DNA of 64,000 nt from Ruminococcus sp. (GCA_015066705.1 SVNV01000002.1:62001-126000), one strand, 5' to 3'; shown: positions 1 to 9,545, numbered from the stretch's first letter. Notes: generated from the sequence alone by a model not told the origin. A program made the numbers and translations.

Positions 1-71
1 CCTTTTTTATAAACAATATATATTATAATACTTTTTTTGAGTTTTGTAAATCAATTTATCTTCTGAAATGC

Positions 72-100
72 TTGACTTTTTGGGGAAATGTAGTTATAAT
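72..100 (+). promoter_or_regulatory. sigma-A type promoter of alaS T-box leader
   Basis: TTGACT (72-77), a 17-bp spacer and TATAAT (95-100). Transcription would start near 107, just before the T-box stem I region. Confidence 0.8.
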
Positions 101-104
101 ATAT

Positions 105-337
105 TTGATATTTAAAGGCAATGACGGGATTATCCAAAAGTACGGACAATAAAGAGAGGAAATGGTCGGTGAAAATTTCCAAGTTACGGCTTCTGGTGGC
201 TGACCCACGAGCTTTGCAGGGGAATAACCTGTGACGTTTAATCTGCGTTAAAGATTTCAAAGTGACACCTTTTTAAGGTGTAATTTGGGTGGTACCACGG
301 ATTTTACTTCGTCCCATATTGAGGACGGAGTTTTTTT
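105..337 (+). promoter_or_regulatory. T-box riboswitch leader of alaS
   Basis: The leader carries the T-box signature GGGTGGTACCACGG (287-300), whose bulge pairs with the NCCA end of uncharged tRNA, and a stem I region with AGAGAG and GGTCGGTGAAA elements around 154-175. A terminator stem (306-314 with 323-331) followed by a T run closes it; the T-box sequence would form the competing antiterminator. The downstream gene is alanyl-tRNA synthetase, so the specifier should be an Ala codon. GCT occurs at 199-201 and again at 211-213, and I cannot decide between them without folding. Expected behaviour is transcription read-through when tRNA-Ala is uncharged. Confidence 0.9.
306..337 (+). terminator. 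T-box leader terminator
   Basis: A 9-bp stem (306-314 and 323-331, one G-U pair), an 8-nt loop and TTTTTTT. It is the conditional terminator of the alaS leader. Confidence 0.85.
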
Positions 338-367
338 ATTGTAAATTTTTATTAGGAGAGATAAATT

Positions 368-3016
368 ATGAAATGGACAGGACTTAACGAACTTCGTGAA
401 ATGTACATCAAGTTCTTTGAGAGTAAGGGACACCTCGTTGTAAAGAGCTATCCACTTGTTCCACAGAACGACAACAGCCTTTTGCTTATTAACGCAGGTA
501 TGGCACCTCTGAAGCCATACTTCACAGGTCAGGAAACTCCACCTTGCGTAAGAATGGCTGACTGTCAGAAGTGTATCAGAACAGGCGACATCGAAAACGT
601 AGGTATTACTGCAAGACATGGTACTTTCTTTGAAATGCTTGGTAACTGGTCATTTGGCGAATACTTCAAGAGAGAGGCTATCGAATGGGCTTGGGAATTC
701 TGTACTAAGGTACTTGAAATCCCTGTTGAAAGACTTTTTGTTTCTGTTTATGAAGAAGACGACGAGGCTGAAAAAATCTGGCACGAAGAAATCGGACTCC
801 CACTTGATAAGATTTTCAGAATGGGTAAGGACGATAACTTCTGGGAGGCTGGAATTGACGGTCCATGTGGTCCTTGTTCAGAAATCTATTTTGACAGAGG
901 AGAAGAATACGGCTGTGGAAGTCCTGACTGTACAGTAGGTTGTGACTGTGACAGATATATGGAATTCTGGAACCTTGTATTTACACAGTTTGAAAGACAC
1001 GAAGACGGAACATATACACCACTTGCACAGAAGAATATCGACACAGGTATGGGACTTGAAAGACTTGCTGCTATGATGCAGAATGTTAATTCAATCTTTG
1101 ACGTTGATACAGTTAAGGCTATCCGTGACCACGTTTGTGAAATCGCAGGCTGTGAATATGGCGCTGACAGAAAGAAGGATATTTCTATCCGTGTTATTAC
1201 AGACCATATCAGAGCTGTTACTTTCCTTGCATCTGACGGTGTACTCCCTTCAAACGAGGGCAGAGGCTACGTTATGAGAAGACTTATCAGACGTGCAATC
1301 AGACACGGAAAGCTTCTCGGAATTAACGAAATGTTCCTTACAAAGCTTGTTAAGACTGTTGTCGATAACTCTAAGAATGAATATAATGAGCTTGAGGAAA
1401 ACTACGAATATATCGTTAAGCTTCTCTCAAATGAAGAAAAGAACTTTAATGAAACTATCGACAGAGGTATGAATATCCTTAACGGCTACGTTGAAGATAT
1501 GAAGAATAATGGTGAAACTGTTCTTGATGGTCAGAAGTGCTTTGTTCTTTCAGATACTTATGGTTTCCCAATCGACCTTACAAGAGAAATCCTCGAAGAA
1601 AAGGGCTTCTCATGTGACGAAAAGGGCTTTAAGGAAGCTATGGAAATTCAGAGAGAAACTGCAAGAAAAGCAAGAGGTGGCTCTAAGTATATGGGCGCTG
1701 ACGAAACAGTTTTCCATAAGATTGATAAGGACTACCACACTGAATTTGTAGGCTACGACAGACTTGAAAACGAAGCTACAATCGACTTTATCACAACAGA
1801 AGAAGAGCTTATCAGCGAGGCTAATGCTGATAGCGGTGAAATTTATATCGTTTCATCTCAGACAGCATTTTACGCAGAAAGTGGTGGACAGGTAGGCGAT
1901 ACAGGTATAATCACAACTGATAACGCTACACTTAAGGTTCTCGATACACAGAAGGCTGTTGCAGGTAAGATTGCTCATAAGGCAGTTGTTGTTTCAGGCG
2001 TTGTTAAGACAGGGGACAAGGCTAAGTTTACTGTTGACAACGACAGAAGACTTTCAATTATGAGAAACCACTCTTGCGCACATCTTCTCCAGTCAGCTCT
2101 GAGAGCTGTTCTCGGTGAACACGTTCACCAGGCTGGTCAGCTTGTTGACGGCGAAAAACTCAGATTTGACTTCTCACACTTCAGCGCTATGACTGAGGAA
2201 GAAAAGATTAAGGTTGAAAATCTCGTTAACGAATATATCCTTAACGCTCTTGATATTACAATGAAGGAAATGCCTATTGAAGAGGCTCAGAAGCTTGGCG
2301 CTATGGCACTTTTCGGTGAAAAGTATGGCAAGACAGTAAGAGTTGTTACAATGGGTGACGCATCAATCGAATTCTGTGGTGGTACACACCTTGATAATAC
2401 TGCTAAAATCGGACTTTTCAAGATTGTTTCAGAAAGCTCAGTTGCTTCTGGTGTAAGAAGAATTGAGGCTGTAACAGGAAGTGGCGTTCTCAAGCTTATG
2501 AATGAACACTTTGAAATGATTACAAAGTCTGCGGAAATTCTCAAGATTGCTAACCCTATGGAGCTTACAAACAGATGTGCAAGCGTTATGAATGAAATCA
2601 AGACTCTCGAAAAGGAAAAGGAATCACTCCAGTCAGAAATTTCAAATATGCGTGCTAAGTCAATGTTTGATAATAAGACAGACGTTAACGGCGTATCTGT
2701 TATTACAGCTACAATGAACGACGTTAAGCCAGACATTCTTAGAAAAATGGGCGACGAAATCAAGGCTAATAACGCTGATACAATCGCTGTTATCGCAGGT
2801 ATTGACGGCGAAAAGGCTAACTTTGTTGTAGTTGCAGGCAAGGACGCTGTTGCTAAGGGCGCACACGCTGGTAAGATTGTTGGAAAGGTTGCTGCACTCA
2901 CAGGTGGTAAGGGTGGCGGACGTCCTGACTCTGCTATGGCTGGCGTAGGCGATAAAAATAAGATTGCTGACGCACTCAATGCTGTAAACGACATTGTTGC
3001 TGAATTTGTAAAGTAA
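368..3016 (+). CDS. alaS: alanine--tRNA ligase
   Basis: Charges tRNA-Ala with alanine in the cytoplasm and edits mischarged Ser/Gly. At 882 aa it is the normal full length. The class II catalytic core occupies about residues 1-240, followed by the tRNA-recognition region. The editing domain shows the zinc motif HxxxH (in NHSCAHLLQ, about residues 568-575) and CGGTH (about 669-673). A coiled-coil and a Gly-rich C-Ala domain (GGKGGGRPD) end the protein. AGGAGAG precedes the ATG. It is the first gene of a run with HIT, comEC, holA and the RNase M5-like gene, and is controlled by the T-box leader upstream. Confidence 0.98.
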   Translation: MKWTGLNELREMYIKFFESKGHLVVKSYPLVPQNDNSLLLINAGMAPLKPYFTGQETPPCVRMADCQKCIRTGDIENVGITARHGTFFEMLGNWSFGEYFKREAIEWAWEFCTKVLEIPVERLFVSVYEEDDEAEKIWHEEIGLPLDKIFRMGKDDNFWEAGIDGPCGPCSEIYFDRGEEYGCGSPDCTVGCDCDRYMEFWNLVFTQFERHEDGTYTPLAQKNIDTGMGLERLAAMMQNVNSIFDVDTVKAIRDHVCEIAGCEYGADRKKDISIRVITDHIRAVTFLASDGVLPSNEGRGYVMRRLIRRAIRHGKLLGINEMFLTKLVKTVVDNSKNEYNELEENYEYIVKLLSNEEKNFNETIDRGMNILNGYVEDMKNNGETVLDGQKCFVLSDTYGFPIDLTREILEEKGFSCDEKGFKEAMEIQRETARKARGGSKYMGADETVFHKIDKDYHTEFVGYDRLENEATIDFITTEEELISEANADSGEIYIVSSQTAFYAESGGQVGDTGIITTDNATLKVLDTQKAVAGKIAHKAVVVSGVVKTGDKAKFTVDNDRRLSIMRNHSCAHLLQSALRAVLGEHVHQAGQLVDGEKLRFDFSHFSAMTEEEKIKVENLVNEYILNALDITMKEMPIEEAQKLGAMALFGEKYGKTVRVVTMGDASIEFCGGTHLDNTAKIGLFKIVSESSVASGVRRIEAVTGSGVLKLMNEHFEMITKSAEILKIANPMELTNRCASVMNEIKTLEKEKESLQSEISNMRAKSMFDNKTDVNGVSVITATMNDVKPDILRKMGDEIKANNADTIAVIAGIDGEKANFVVVAGKDAVAKGAHAGKIVGKVAALTGGKGGGRPDSAMAGVGDKNKIADALNAVNDIVAEFVK

Positions 3017-3028
3017 GGAGAAATCACT

Positions 3029-3370
3029 ATGAATGATTGTCTTTTTTGTAAGATTATAAATGGCGAAATCCCTTCTAAGAAAATTTACGAAGATGAAACA
3101 GTATATGTTTTTGAGGATATTGCGCCTGCTGCACCAATCCACTATCTTCTTATTCCAAAGGAGCATATTTCCGGTGCTTCAGAGATAACTGCAGAAAACT
3201 CAGCAGTTATTGCACATATCTTTGAGGTTATCGCAAAGCTTGCTAAGGACCTTGACCTCAAGGACGGTTTCAGAGTTGTTACTAACTGTGGTCCTGATGC
3301 AGGTCAGACAGTTTTTCATCTTCATTACCATCTTATTGCTGGTAGAAAGCTTGATATTAAAATGGCATAA
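3029..3370 (+). CDS. HIT family nucleotide-binding protein (HinT-like)
   Basis: A histidine-triad protein of 113 aa, the usual HinT length. The signature FHLHYHLIAG near the C terminus contains the HxHxH catalytic triad, and the N-terminal CLFCKIINGEIPS segment is typical of the family. HinT proteins hydrolyse purine nucleoside phosphoramidates and aminoacyl-AMP, a plausible fit with its position 12 bp behind alaS. It has its own RBS (AAGGAG). Confidence 0.93.
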   Translation: MNDCLFCKIINGEIPSKKIYEDETVYVFEDIAPAAPIHYLLIPKEHISGASEITAENSAVIAHIFEVIAKLAKDLDLKDGFRVVTNCGPDAGQTVFHLHYHLIAGRKLDIKMA

Positions 3371-3393
3371 ATTTAAAAATAAGGACTGATTTT

Positions 3394-5340
3394 ATGAGGC
3401 GAAAGACAGCTGTTGCAGGGTTTTCTTATCTTGCAGGGGTGTTTTTCGCCTCTTTTTTCGGAATAAGCAGTATTCTTTTCGTTAGTGGCTTTGTTTTGCT
3501 TGCTTTTTCCATTACGTATTTTATCAGAAATAAGAAAAAAGTCCTTGTAATGACTGTTTTGCTGTCCTTTGTAATCGGAATGCTTGTCTATGGTGGATTT
3601 TTGTATTTTGATTTTATGAAAACTCTTTCTTTTGACGACAAAACAGCTACCTTTAATGGTAAAATTACCGATTACGATTATATCGGAAACGACCTTATGC
3701 TTGTAAAGGCAAAGGGTAAAATTGATAATAAAAACGTTGTAATAACAACTTTTATCCCATATGATGAATGTGAATATTACGATAAGATTTCGTTTACAGC
3801 GAAGTATGAGAAAATTGAGAATAATGTTACCTTTGATAGCTTTGACTATAATTTTGCAGAAGGAGTATTTCTTAGTGCAGTTAATGCTTCTGAAATTGAA
3901 ATTACTCCTGTGAAATTCTCACCTTTACGTTTTGTGAGGAATTTCAGCGACTATGTTTATGATGAAATTACTTCATCGGTAGAGGGGGATAAGGGTGCGT
4001 TTCTTGGAGCTATGCTTTGTGGCGATAAGTCTGGGATTTCTGATGAAAGTAAAGCTTCACTTTATAGGGTAGGTATTGGTCATATCTTTTCTGTTTCAGG
4101 AACACATATTGTAATAGTATTCTTTGTTTTTGGGTATATCATCAGCTTTTTCAGGCTCTCAATAAAAACAAGATTTGCTCTTTGTGAAGCTGTTTTGATT
4201 CTTTTTACGCTGTTTGCTGGTATGTCGGCGTCAGTTGTCAGAGCTGCAATTATGATGACGGTCTTTAATCTCACAACGATTTTAAGAAGAAAACCTGATA
4301 GCCTCACTACATTGGCTATCTGTGGAATAGCACTTACTCTGTTTTCACCTGAGAAGATAAGAAGTGCGTCATTTTTGCTTTCAATGTCGGGTGCTTTTGC
4401 TCTATCTGTTGTTGCACCTGCGGTTATGAAGCATATTAAATGCAAAGGAATTATCAGACCTTTTGTTATAAACTTTATAGCATCACTATGCGTGTGGACG
4501 ATGTCATTGCCGATAGTTATGATGTTCTTTAATAATGTTTCTGTCGCATCACCGTTTATGAATGTTATTCTCGTCCCGCTTTGTACGATTGCACTTGTAT
4601 TTACTGTTTTCGGTGCGTTAGGTGGAGTGTTTGGATTTGTTAATCAGTTTGCTTTAATGATTGCTGAAATTTTCATTACACCTGTTATAAGCATTTCCAC
4701 TGTGCTATCAAAAATCGAGCTTCTTACTTTGCCTTTCGGATATATTGCTGTGAGAATAGTGGTTATTGTCGGGCTTGTTGCAGTAGTGTTGATAACATTT
4801 ATGAAGAAAAACACAATCTTAAGCGTGTTTACTGCCGGAATATGTGTATGTGTGTTCTTTGTGACATCTGTTTTTGTAACTTTTGAAAACAGAAACACAC
4901 TTGAAATTTTTAATATTAATATTAAAGATTCTTATATAACCGTATTGAATAAAAACCGAAAATCTGTTATAATTGATAGTGACGGAAAAAACGTACAAGC
5001 CTGTATCAGGCTGCTTGAATACAGAGGTATTGTTGACGTTGAAGGACTTGTAATCTGCGATAATTATTATTCGTCTAGTGAAAATTATAAGTCGCAGTTT
5101 GATTTTTGTGATTTTGATGAAAAGAATAGCTTCAGAAGTGAATTTATAGATACTTTCACTTTTGATGGCGTGGATATTGAGTTTTCTGAAGAAAACTATA
5201 TCGTGACTTATGAAGGAGTACAGTTGACATTTCCGTATACTGATGATAAAAAGCCTTCTGAAAACGGCGGAATATACCTGACAGAGGTTTCTGACGGAGA
5301 AATTATTGAAAAAAGGAGATTTGAGTATGCCTTTGGTTAA
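3394..5340 (+). CDS. ComEC/Rec2-related membrane protein with degenerate C-terminal domain
   Basis: A polytopic membrane protein of 648 aa related to the DNA-uptake channel ComEC. After three N-terminal membrane segments comes a soluble DUF4131-like region (about residues 70-180). The ComEC competence domain follows, with GIGHIFSVSGTHI (about 226-238) matching the family's conserved HLxAISGxH segment, and many further helices. From about residue 499 there is a 150-residue soluble tail where ComEC normally carries a metallo-beta-lactamase domain. It starts IFNINIKDSYITVL, lacks the usual DVGQGD motif, and shows no HxHxDH. It may therefore be a channel without nuclease activity. The end overlaps holA by 14 bp. 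Confidence 0.85.
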   Translation: MRRKTAVAGFSYLAGVFFASFFGISSILFVSGFVLLAFSITYFIRNKKKVLVMTVLLSFVIGMLVYGGFLYFDFMKTLSFDDKTATFNGKITDYDYIGNDLMLVKAKGKIDNKNVVITTFIPYDECEYYDKISFTAKYEKIENNVTFDSFDYNFAEGVFLSAVNASEIEITPVKFSPLRFVRNFSDYVYDEITSSVEGDKGAFLGAMLCGDKSGISDESKASLYRVGIGHIFSVSGTHIVIVFFVFGYIISFFRLSIKTRFALCEAVLILFTLFAGMSASVVRAAIMMTVFNLTTILRRKPDSLTTLAICGIALTLFSPEKIRSASFLLSMSGAFALSVVAPAVMKHIKCKGIIRPFVINFIASLCVWTMSLPIVMMFFNNVSVASPFMNVILVPLCTIALVFTVFGALGGVFGFVNQFALMIAEIFITPVISISTVLSKIELLTLPFGYIAVRIVVIVGLVAVVLITFMKKNTILSVFTAGICVCVFFVTSVFVTFENRNTLEIFNINIKDSYITVLNKNRKSVIIDSDGKNVQACIRLLEYRGIVDVEGLVICDNYYSSSENYKSQFDFCDFDEKNSFRSEFIDTFTFDGVDIEFSEENYIVTYEGVQLTFPYTDDKKPSENGGIYLTEVSDGEIIEKRRFEYAFG

Positions 5341-6364
5341 TGAAACAAACCTTGCAAGAGATATCCGTAATAACGAAATAGCAAATGTATATTACTTCTA
5401 CGGCAAGGATATAGCTATGATTGAAGGCTATACCAAAAAGCTCATTAAGAAGCTTGTACCACCAGAGGAGCAGGCTATGAATTATCAGAGCTTTGAGGGA
5501 AAAAGCTTTGACTTGTCAGCTTTTGCGGATAACTGCGAAGTTTATCCGATGTTTTCAGATTGGGTTGTTGTTTCTGTTAACGACCTTAATGCTGATAGTC
5601 TTAGTGCTGATGATATGAAATTCCTTATGAATTCACTATCAAATCTTCCTGAAACAACAGTTGTTATCTTTTACGCAACAGGTGTAGATTTATATAAAAA
5701 TAAGAAAAGTCTTACTGATAAAAACGAAAAGCTCAGAAAATTCTGTGAAACCAACGGAGTTGTATGCGAGTTTGCACTTAAAACTGTCAATGATATTGCT
5801 AAGACAATTTCAACAAGAGTAGCTAAAAACAGTTGTGTTATTTCAAAGGCAACAGCAGCCTATCTTGCTGAAAAATGTAACGGAGATACAGTCTTTGCAA
5901 ATAGCGAAACAGACAAGCTTTGTTCATATGTAGATGGTGGCGAAATAACAAATGAAGTTGTTGACCTGCTGTGCGTTAAAAAGCTCGATGCTGACTCTTT
6001 CAGATTTGCATCAGCTATTGCAAAAGGGGATTCAGAGAGGGCTTTTCAGATTCTTGATGAGCTTTATACACTTCAGACTGACAGTTTTGCGATACTTTCT
6101 GCTGTTTCAATGAGCTTTGTTGATATTTACAGAGCATGTGTAGGTAAATCAAAAGGCAAGAATCATAATGATGTTGCCGCTGATTTTGAATATAAAAACA
6201 GAGCCTTTGCTATGAATAATGCATATCGTGACAGCTCTGGAATTTTACTTAAAAGAATTAGAAAATGTATGTCTGTTCTTTCTGAAACAGATATTGCTAT
6301 GAAATCTCTGCGAACAAATAAAAGACTTCTGCTTGAAGAGGCGGTTGTAAAAATGCTCAACTGA
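5327..6364 (+). CDS. holA: DNA polymerase III subunit delta
   Basis: A clamp-loader delta subunit that opens the beta sliding clamp. At 345 aa it is the normal length, with the family's N-terminal pattern (VYYFYGKDIAMIEGY, like FLLxGxExxLI), a degenerate AAA+ fold and a helical C-terminal collar domain (SGILLKRIRKCMSVLSETD). The start at ATG 5327 is chosen because AAAAGGAG lies 6-8 nt before it; an in-frame TTG at 5306 would put this ribosome site inside the gene. It overlaps the end of the ComEC-like gene by 14 bp, suggesting translational coupling. Confidence 0.9.
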   Translation: MPLVNETNLARDIRNNEIANVYYFYGKDIAMIEGYTKKLIKKLVPPEEQAMNYQSFEGKSFDLSAFADNCEVYPMFSDWVVVSVNDLNADSLSADDMKFLMNSLSNLPETTVVIFYATGVDLYKNKKSLTDKNEKLRKFCETNGVVCEFALKTVNDIAKTISTRVAKNSCVISKATAAYLAEKCNGDTVFANSETDKLCSYVDGGEITNEVVDLLCVKKLDADSFRFASAIAKGDSERAFQILDELYTLQTDSFAILSAVSMSFVDIYRACVGKSKGKNHNDVAADFEYKNRAFAMNNAYRDSSGILLKRIRKCMSVLSETDIAMKSLRTNKRLLLEEAVVKMLN

Positions 6365-6379
6365 TTGTGGGGGAATAGT

Positions 6380-6970
6380 TTGCTTCATATAAAACAGGCG
6401 ATTGTAGTTGAGGGAAAGTACGATAAAATCAAGCTTTCTTCGATTACCGATGCTGTAATTATTGTAACTAACGGATTCAGTTTGTTTAAGGATAAGGAAA
6501 AACAGGCGCTTATACGTTTTTATGCTCAGAAAACGGGTATAATAATTCTTACTGATTCTGATTCGGCAGGCTTTAAAATCAGAAACCTGATAAAAAATAT
6601 TGCTAAAGACGGCAATATTATCAATGTTTATGTTCCTGAGATTTTCGGTAAGGAAAAGCGTAAGGCTGAGTTTTCGAAAGAGGGAAAGCTCGGTGTCGAG
6701 GGAATAGATAAGGATATTATTATAAACGCCCTTGAAAAAGCAGGCGTTTTCTGTGATACTGTTTCTGAAAAAGAAAAGATAACTAATCTTGATTTTTATG
6801 AGGACGGCTTGTCGGGCGGACCTGATAGCAGTAAGCTCAGAAAAAAGCTGCTTGAATACCTTGATTTGCCACAGCTTGTGACTTCAAAGGCGCTTCTTGA
6901 AATAGTAAATACTATGTTTTCAAGAGATGAATATAAAGAGATAATCAAAAAAATAAGGAGTATTGAGTAA
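6380..6970 (+). CDS. Toprim-domain protein, RNase M5-like (DUF4093 type)
   Basis: A protein of about 196 aa with the Toprim fold of RNase M5, the enzyme that matures 5S rRNA in Firmicutes. It shows the first acidic motif (AIVVEGKYDK), the DxD motif (IILTDSDSAGFKIR) and a Lys-rich KEKRK segment followed by GKLGVEGI, which matches KKGVGIEH in RNase M5. The C-terminal half is helical. A TTG at 6380 is preferred because GTGGGGG lies 5-6 nt upstream; a TTG at 6365 would start before this site. It is close behind holA. Assignment to 5S maturation is inference from the family. Confidence 0.75.
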   Translation: MLHIKQAIVVEGKYDKIKLSSITDAVIIVTNGFSLFKDKEKQALIRFYAQKTGIIILTDSDSAGFKIRNLIKNIAKDGNIINVYVPEIFGKEKRKAEFSKEGKLGVEGIDKDIIINALEKAGVFCDTVSEKEKITNLDFYEDGLSGGPDSSKLRKKLLEYLDLPQLVTSKALLEIVNTMFSRDEYKEIIKKIRSIE

Positions 6971-8374
6971 ATGGTCTTTTCAAGCTTGATTTTTTTATAC
7001 TTTTTTCTGCCTGTATCATTGCTGATATATTTTATTTCACCTAAATGTATAAAAAACTTTATTCTGCTTGTGACAGGACTGTTTTTCTATGCGTGGGGCG
7101 AGCCGATTTATGTTTATGTAATGATTCTTTCCTCTGCGATTGATTATGTAGCAGGCCTTGTTATGCATTATAACGACAATAGAAAGAATGTAAGAACAAT
7201 ATGTCTTATTGTTTCTGTTATTATGAATGTGAGCTTGTTGGGTGTATTTAAATACAGCTCTTTCTTTATTGAAAATATTAATGCTGTTTTTGGCACATCA
7301 ATTACTGACCCCAAATTACCGCTTCCGATTGGTATTTCTTTCTTTACATTCCAGAGTATGTCATATACAATCGACCTTTATAGAAGAAAGATTAAAGTTC
7401 AGAAAAATCCTGTCAATTTTATGGCGTTTGTTTCGATGTTTCCACAGATTGTTGCCGGACCTATCGTTACCTATGGTGAGGTTGCCGAAAGACTTGATGA
7501 CAGAAAAACAACAATCGACGATGTTGCGGATGGTATTGCAATTTTCGTAAAGGGACTTGGTAAGAAAGTTCTACTCGCAAATAATATCGGACTTTTGTGG
7601 AATCAGGTCAAAGCTATGGACTATACACAGATTTCAGTGTTTACCGCGTGGATAGGTATAGTTGCTTTTGCATTCCAGATTTACTATGATTTTTCAGGTT
7701 ATTCTGATATGGCTGTGGGACTTGGGAAAATGCTCGGATTTGAGTTTCCGAAGAATTTCGACTATCCTTATACTTCAAGGTCAATATCTGAATTCTGGAG
7801 AAGATGGCATATCACTCTCGGTTCGTGGTTCAGGGAATATGTGTATATCCCTCTTGGCGGAAACAGAAAGGGGATTTCCCGAACTATCATCAACCTCGCA
7901 ATAACCTGGGCTCTTACAGGCTTCTGGCATGGTGCAAGCTGGAACTTTATGCTGTGGGGAATTTATTTCGGAATTCTCATTATCCTGGAAAGATTTGTCT
8001 ACGGAAAATATCTTGCTAAGATTCCTAAACTTCTTGGAGTACTTTATACCTTTGTTCTTGTACTTTTCGGTTGGGTGCTTTTTGAAACAGCAACTCTTTC
8101 TGACGCACTGACATATTTCAAGGCAATGTTCGGCGCAACAGGAACCTTATATGATGTCAAGGCAACATATTTTATCGTTACATTTGGTGTGGTTCTTGTG
8201 CTTTGTATTATCGGCTCAACTCAGCTTGTAAAGAAGGGCGCTGAATATGTTGCAAAATTCAGCATAAAGCTTTCACTTTCAGTAAGACCTCTCATACAGC
8301 TTGCAATTATGCTTTTGTCAACGGCTTATCTTGTTAACGAAACCTATAATCCATTCTTGTATTTCAGATTTTAA
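6971..8374 (+). CDS. MBOAT family O-acyltransferase (AlgI/DltB-like)
   Basis: A polytopic membrane protein (467 aa, about 10-12 hydrophobic segments) of the membrane-bound O-acyltransferase family. Conserved blocks are PLPIGISFFTFQSMSY, FWRRWHITLGSWFREY (about residue 275) and TGFWHGASWNF (about 315-325), whose His is the presumed catalytic residue. Family members such as AlgI, DltB and PatA pass acyl groups across the membrane onto cell-surface polymers. The neighbour downstream is a DHHW/AlgJ-type protein 15 bp away, the usual partner that completes transfer outside the cell. The start follows the previous stop codon directly, with AAGGAG 11 nt upstream. Confidence 0.93.
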   Translation: MVFSSLIFLYFFLPVSLLIYFISPKCIKNFILLVTGLFFYAWGEPIYVYVMILSSAIDYVAGLVMHYNDNRKNVRTICLIVSVIMNVSLLGVFKYSSFFIENINAVFGTSITDPKLPLPIGISFFTFQSMSYTIDLYRRKIKVQKNPVNFMAFVSMFPQIVAGPIVTYGEVAERLDDRKTTIDDVADGIAIFVKGLGKKVLLANNIGLLWNQVKAMDYTQISVFTAWIGIVAFAFQIYYDFSGYSDMAVGLGKMLGFEFPKNFDYPYTSRSISEFWRRWHITLGSWFREYVYIPLGGNRKGISRTIINLAITWALTGFWHGASWNFMLWGIYFGILIILERFVYGKYLAKIPKLLGVLYTFVLVLFGWVLFETATLSDALTYFKAMFGATGTLYDVKATYFIVTFGVVLVLCIIGSTQLVKKGAEYVAKFSIKLSLSVRPLIQLAIMLLSTAYLVNETYNPFLYFRF

Positions 8375-8389
8375 AAGGGGAGAAAGAAT

Positions 8390-9538
8390 ATGGAAAAAAT
8401 AATGAAATATGTCTCTATAATTGTGTTCTTTCTTACTCTTGGAGTGTTTATGCTTGGAACGGTTTTGCTCCCAAAATCAGAGTTTTCCGAAGCTGAAAAC
8501 AGATATCTTGAAGAGTTTCCTGAAATTTCAGTAGAAGAGATTTTCAACAATGATAAAGATGACCGTTTTATGAGTAAGCTTGATTCTTATGTATCCGACC
8601 ATTTTGCACTCAGAACAAGCCTTATTACCGTAAAAACAAAATCAGATATGCTTATAGGCAGAAAAATGACTAACGGCGTGCTTCTTCTTGATGAAAGATA
8701 TGTTGAACCTATTACAGACTTCAACAGCGAAACTGTTGAAAAATCAGTTAATGCAATAAACCATCTTGCTGATGTTTCAGGAAAACCTGTGTTTGTGATG
8801 CTTGTTCCTACCGCAGCAGGTATTTATGCTGAGGAAATTCCTGACTATTATGAAAATATTGACCAGAAAAAGGCTATTGACGATATTTACTACAGCCTCA
8901 GTGATAAGGTTACTACTCTGAATATCTATCCAAAGCTTTATTCGTCAAGAGATAGATATATCTATTATAAGAATGACCACCACTGGACTTCTTATGGAGC
9001 GTATCTCTGCTATAATGCGGCAATAAGAAAAATGGGTTATAATCCTGTTGAATATAATAACTATAATATACAACCGATGAGCGATGCTTTCTACGGCACC
9101 TATTATTCAAAGGCACTCTACGACGGTTATGGTGCTGATACCATTGATAAGTATTCAACAAACGGCGTGAATGTTACAGAGGTTTCAATTAAAACGGGTT
9201 CAGAAACTCTGACTTATAATTCAATGTATTTTGATGAATATCTAACCAAGAAAGATAAATACAGCTATTATCTTAATAGTGCAATGTATCCTGTTGTTGA
9301 CATTAAAACTGACTATGGAGAGGATAACAGAATTCTTGTAATTAAGGATAGCTATGCACAGTGCTTTGTGCCATTCCTTACACAGCACTATTCACAGATT
9401 ACAATGGTTGATATGAGAAGTATTCTTATGCTCGGAAGTGTTGTTGATATCAAGGAATATGACCAGATTCTCGTGCTTTATAATTACGGCGGTTTTGTTC
9501 AGGATGAAAACCTTAAAAAATTGCAGCTTGTAAGATAA
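8390..9538 (+). CDS. DHHW family protein (AlgJ/SGNH-like O-acetylation partner)
   Basis: 382 aa with one N-terminal membrane segment (about residues 6-27) and an extracytoplasmic SGNH-like domain. The name-giving motif is in KNDHHWTSYGAY (about residues 194-205), and a second conserved block is VIKDSYAQCFVPFL (about 318-330). The early DHFALRTSL segment is also typical. Such proteins act with an MBOAT protein to O-acetylate exopolysaccharide or wall polymers, and this gene directly follows one. The substrate is not apparent because no polysaccharide locus is nearby. Confidence 0.85.
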   Translation: MEKIMKYVSIIVFFLTLGVFMLGTVLLPKSEFSEAENRYLEEFPEISVEEIFNNDKDDRFMSKLDSYVSDHFALRTSLITVKTKSDMLIGRKMTNGVLLLDERYVEPITDFNSETVEKSVNAINHLADVSGKPVFVMLVPTAAGIYAEEIPDYYENIDQKKAIDDIYYSLSDKVTTLNIYPKLYSSRDRYIYYKNDHHWTSYGAYLCYNAAIRKMGYNPVEYNNYNIQPMSDAFYGTYYSKALYDGYGADTIDKYSTNGVNVTEVSIKTGSETLTYNSMYFDEYLTKKDKYSYYLNSAMYPVVDIKTDYGEDNRILVIKDSYAQCFVPFLTQHYSQITMVDMRSILMLGSVVDIKEYDQILVLYNYGGFVQDENLKKLQLVR

Positions 9539-9545
9539 ATTTGTG

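Noticed and set aside
2287..3027. 246-codon - strand frame at the end of alaS
   Set aside because: Opposite-strand shadow of the alaS C terminus, driven by codon composition.
5306..5326. TTG start for holA at 5306
   Set aside because: The ribosome site AAAAGGAG lies inside this extension, directly before ATG 5327.
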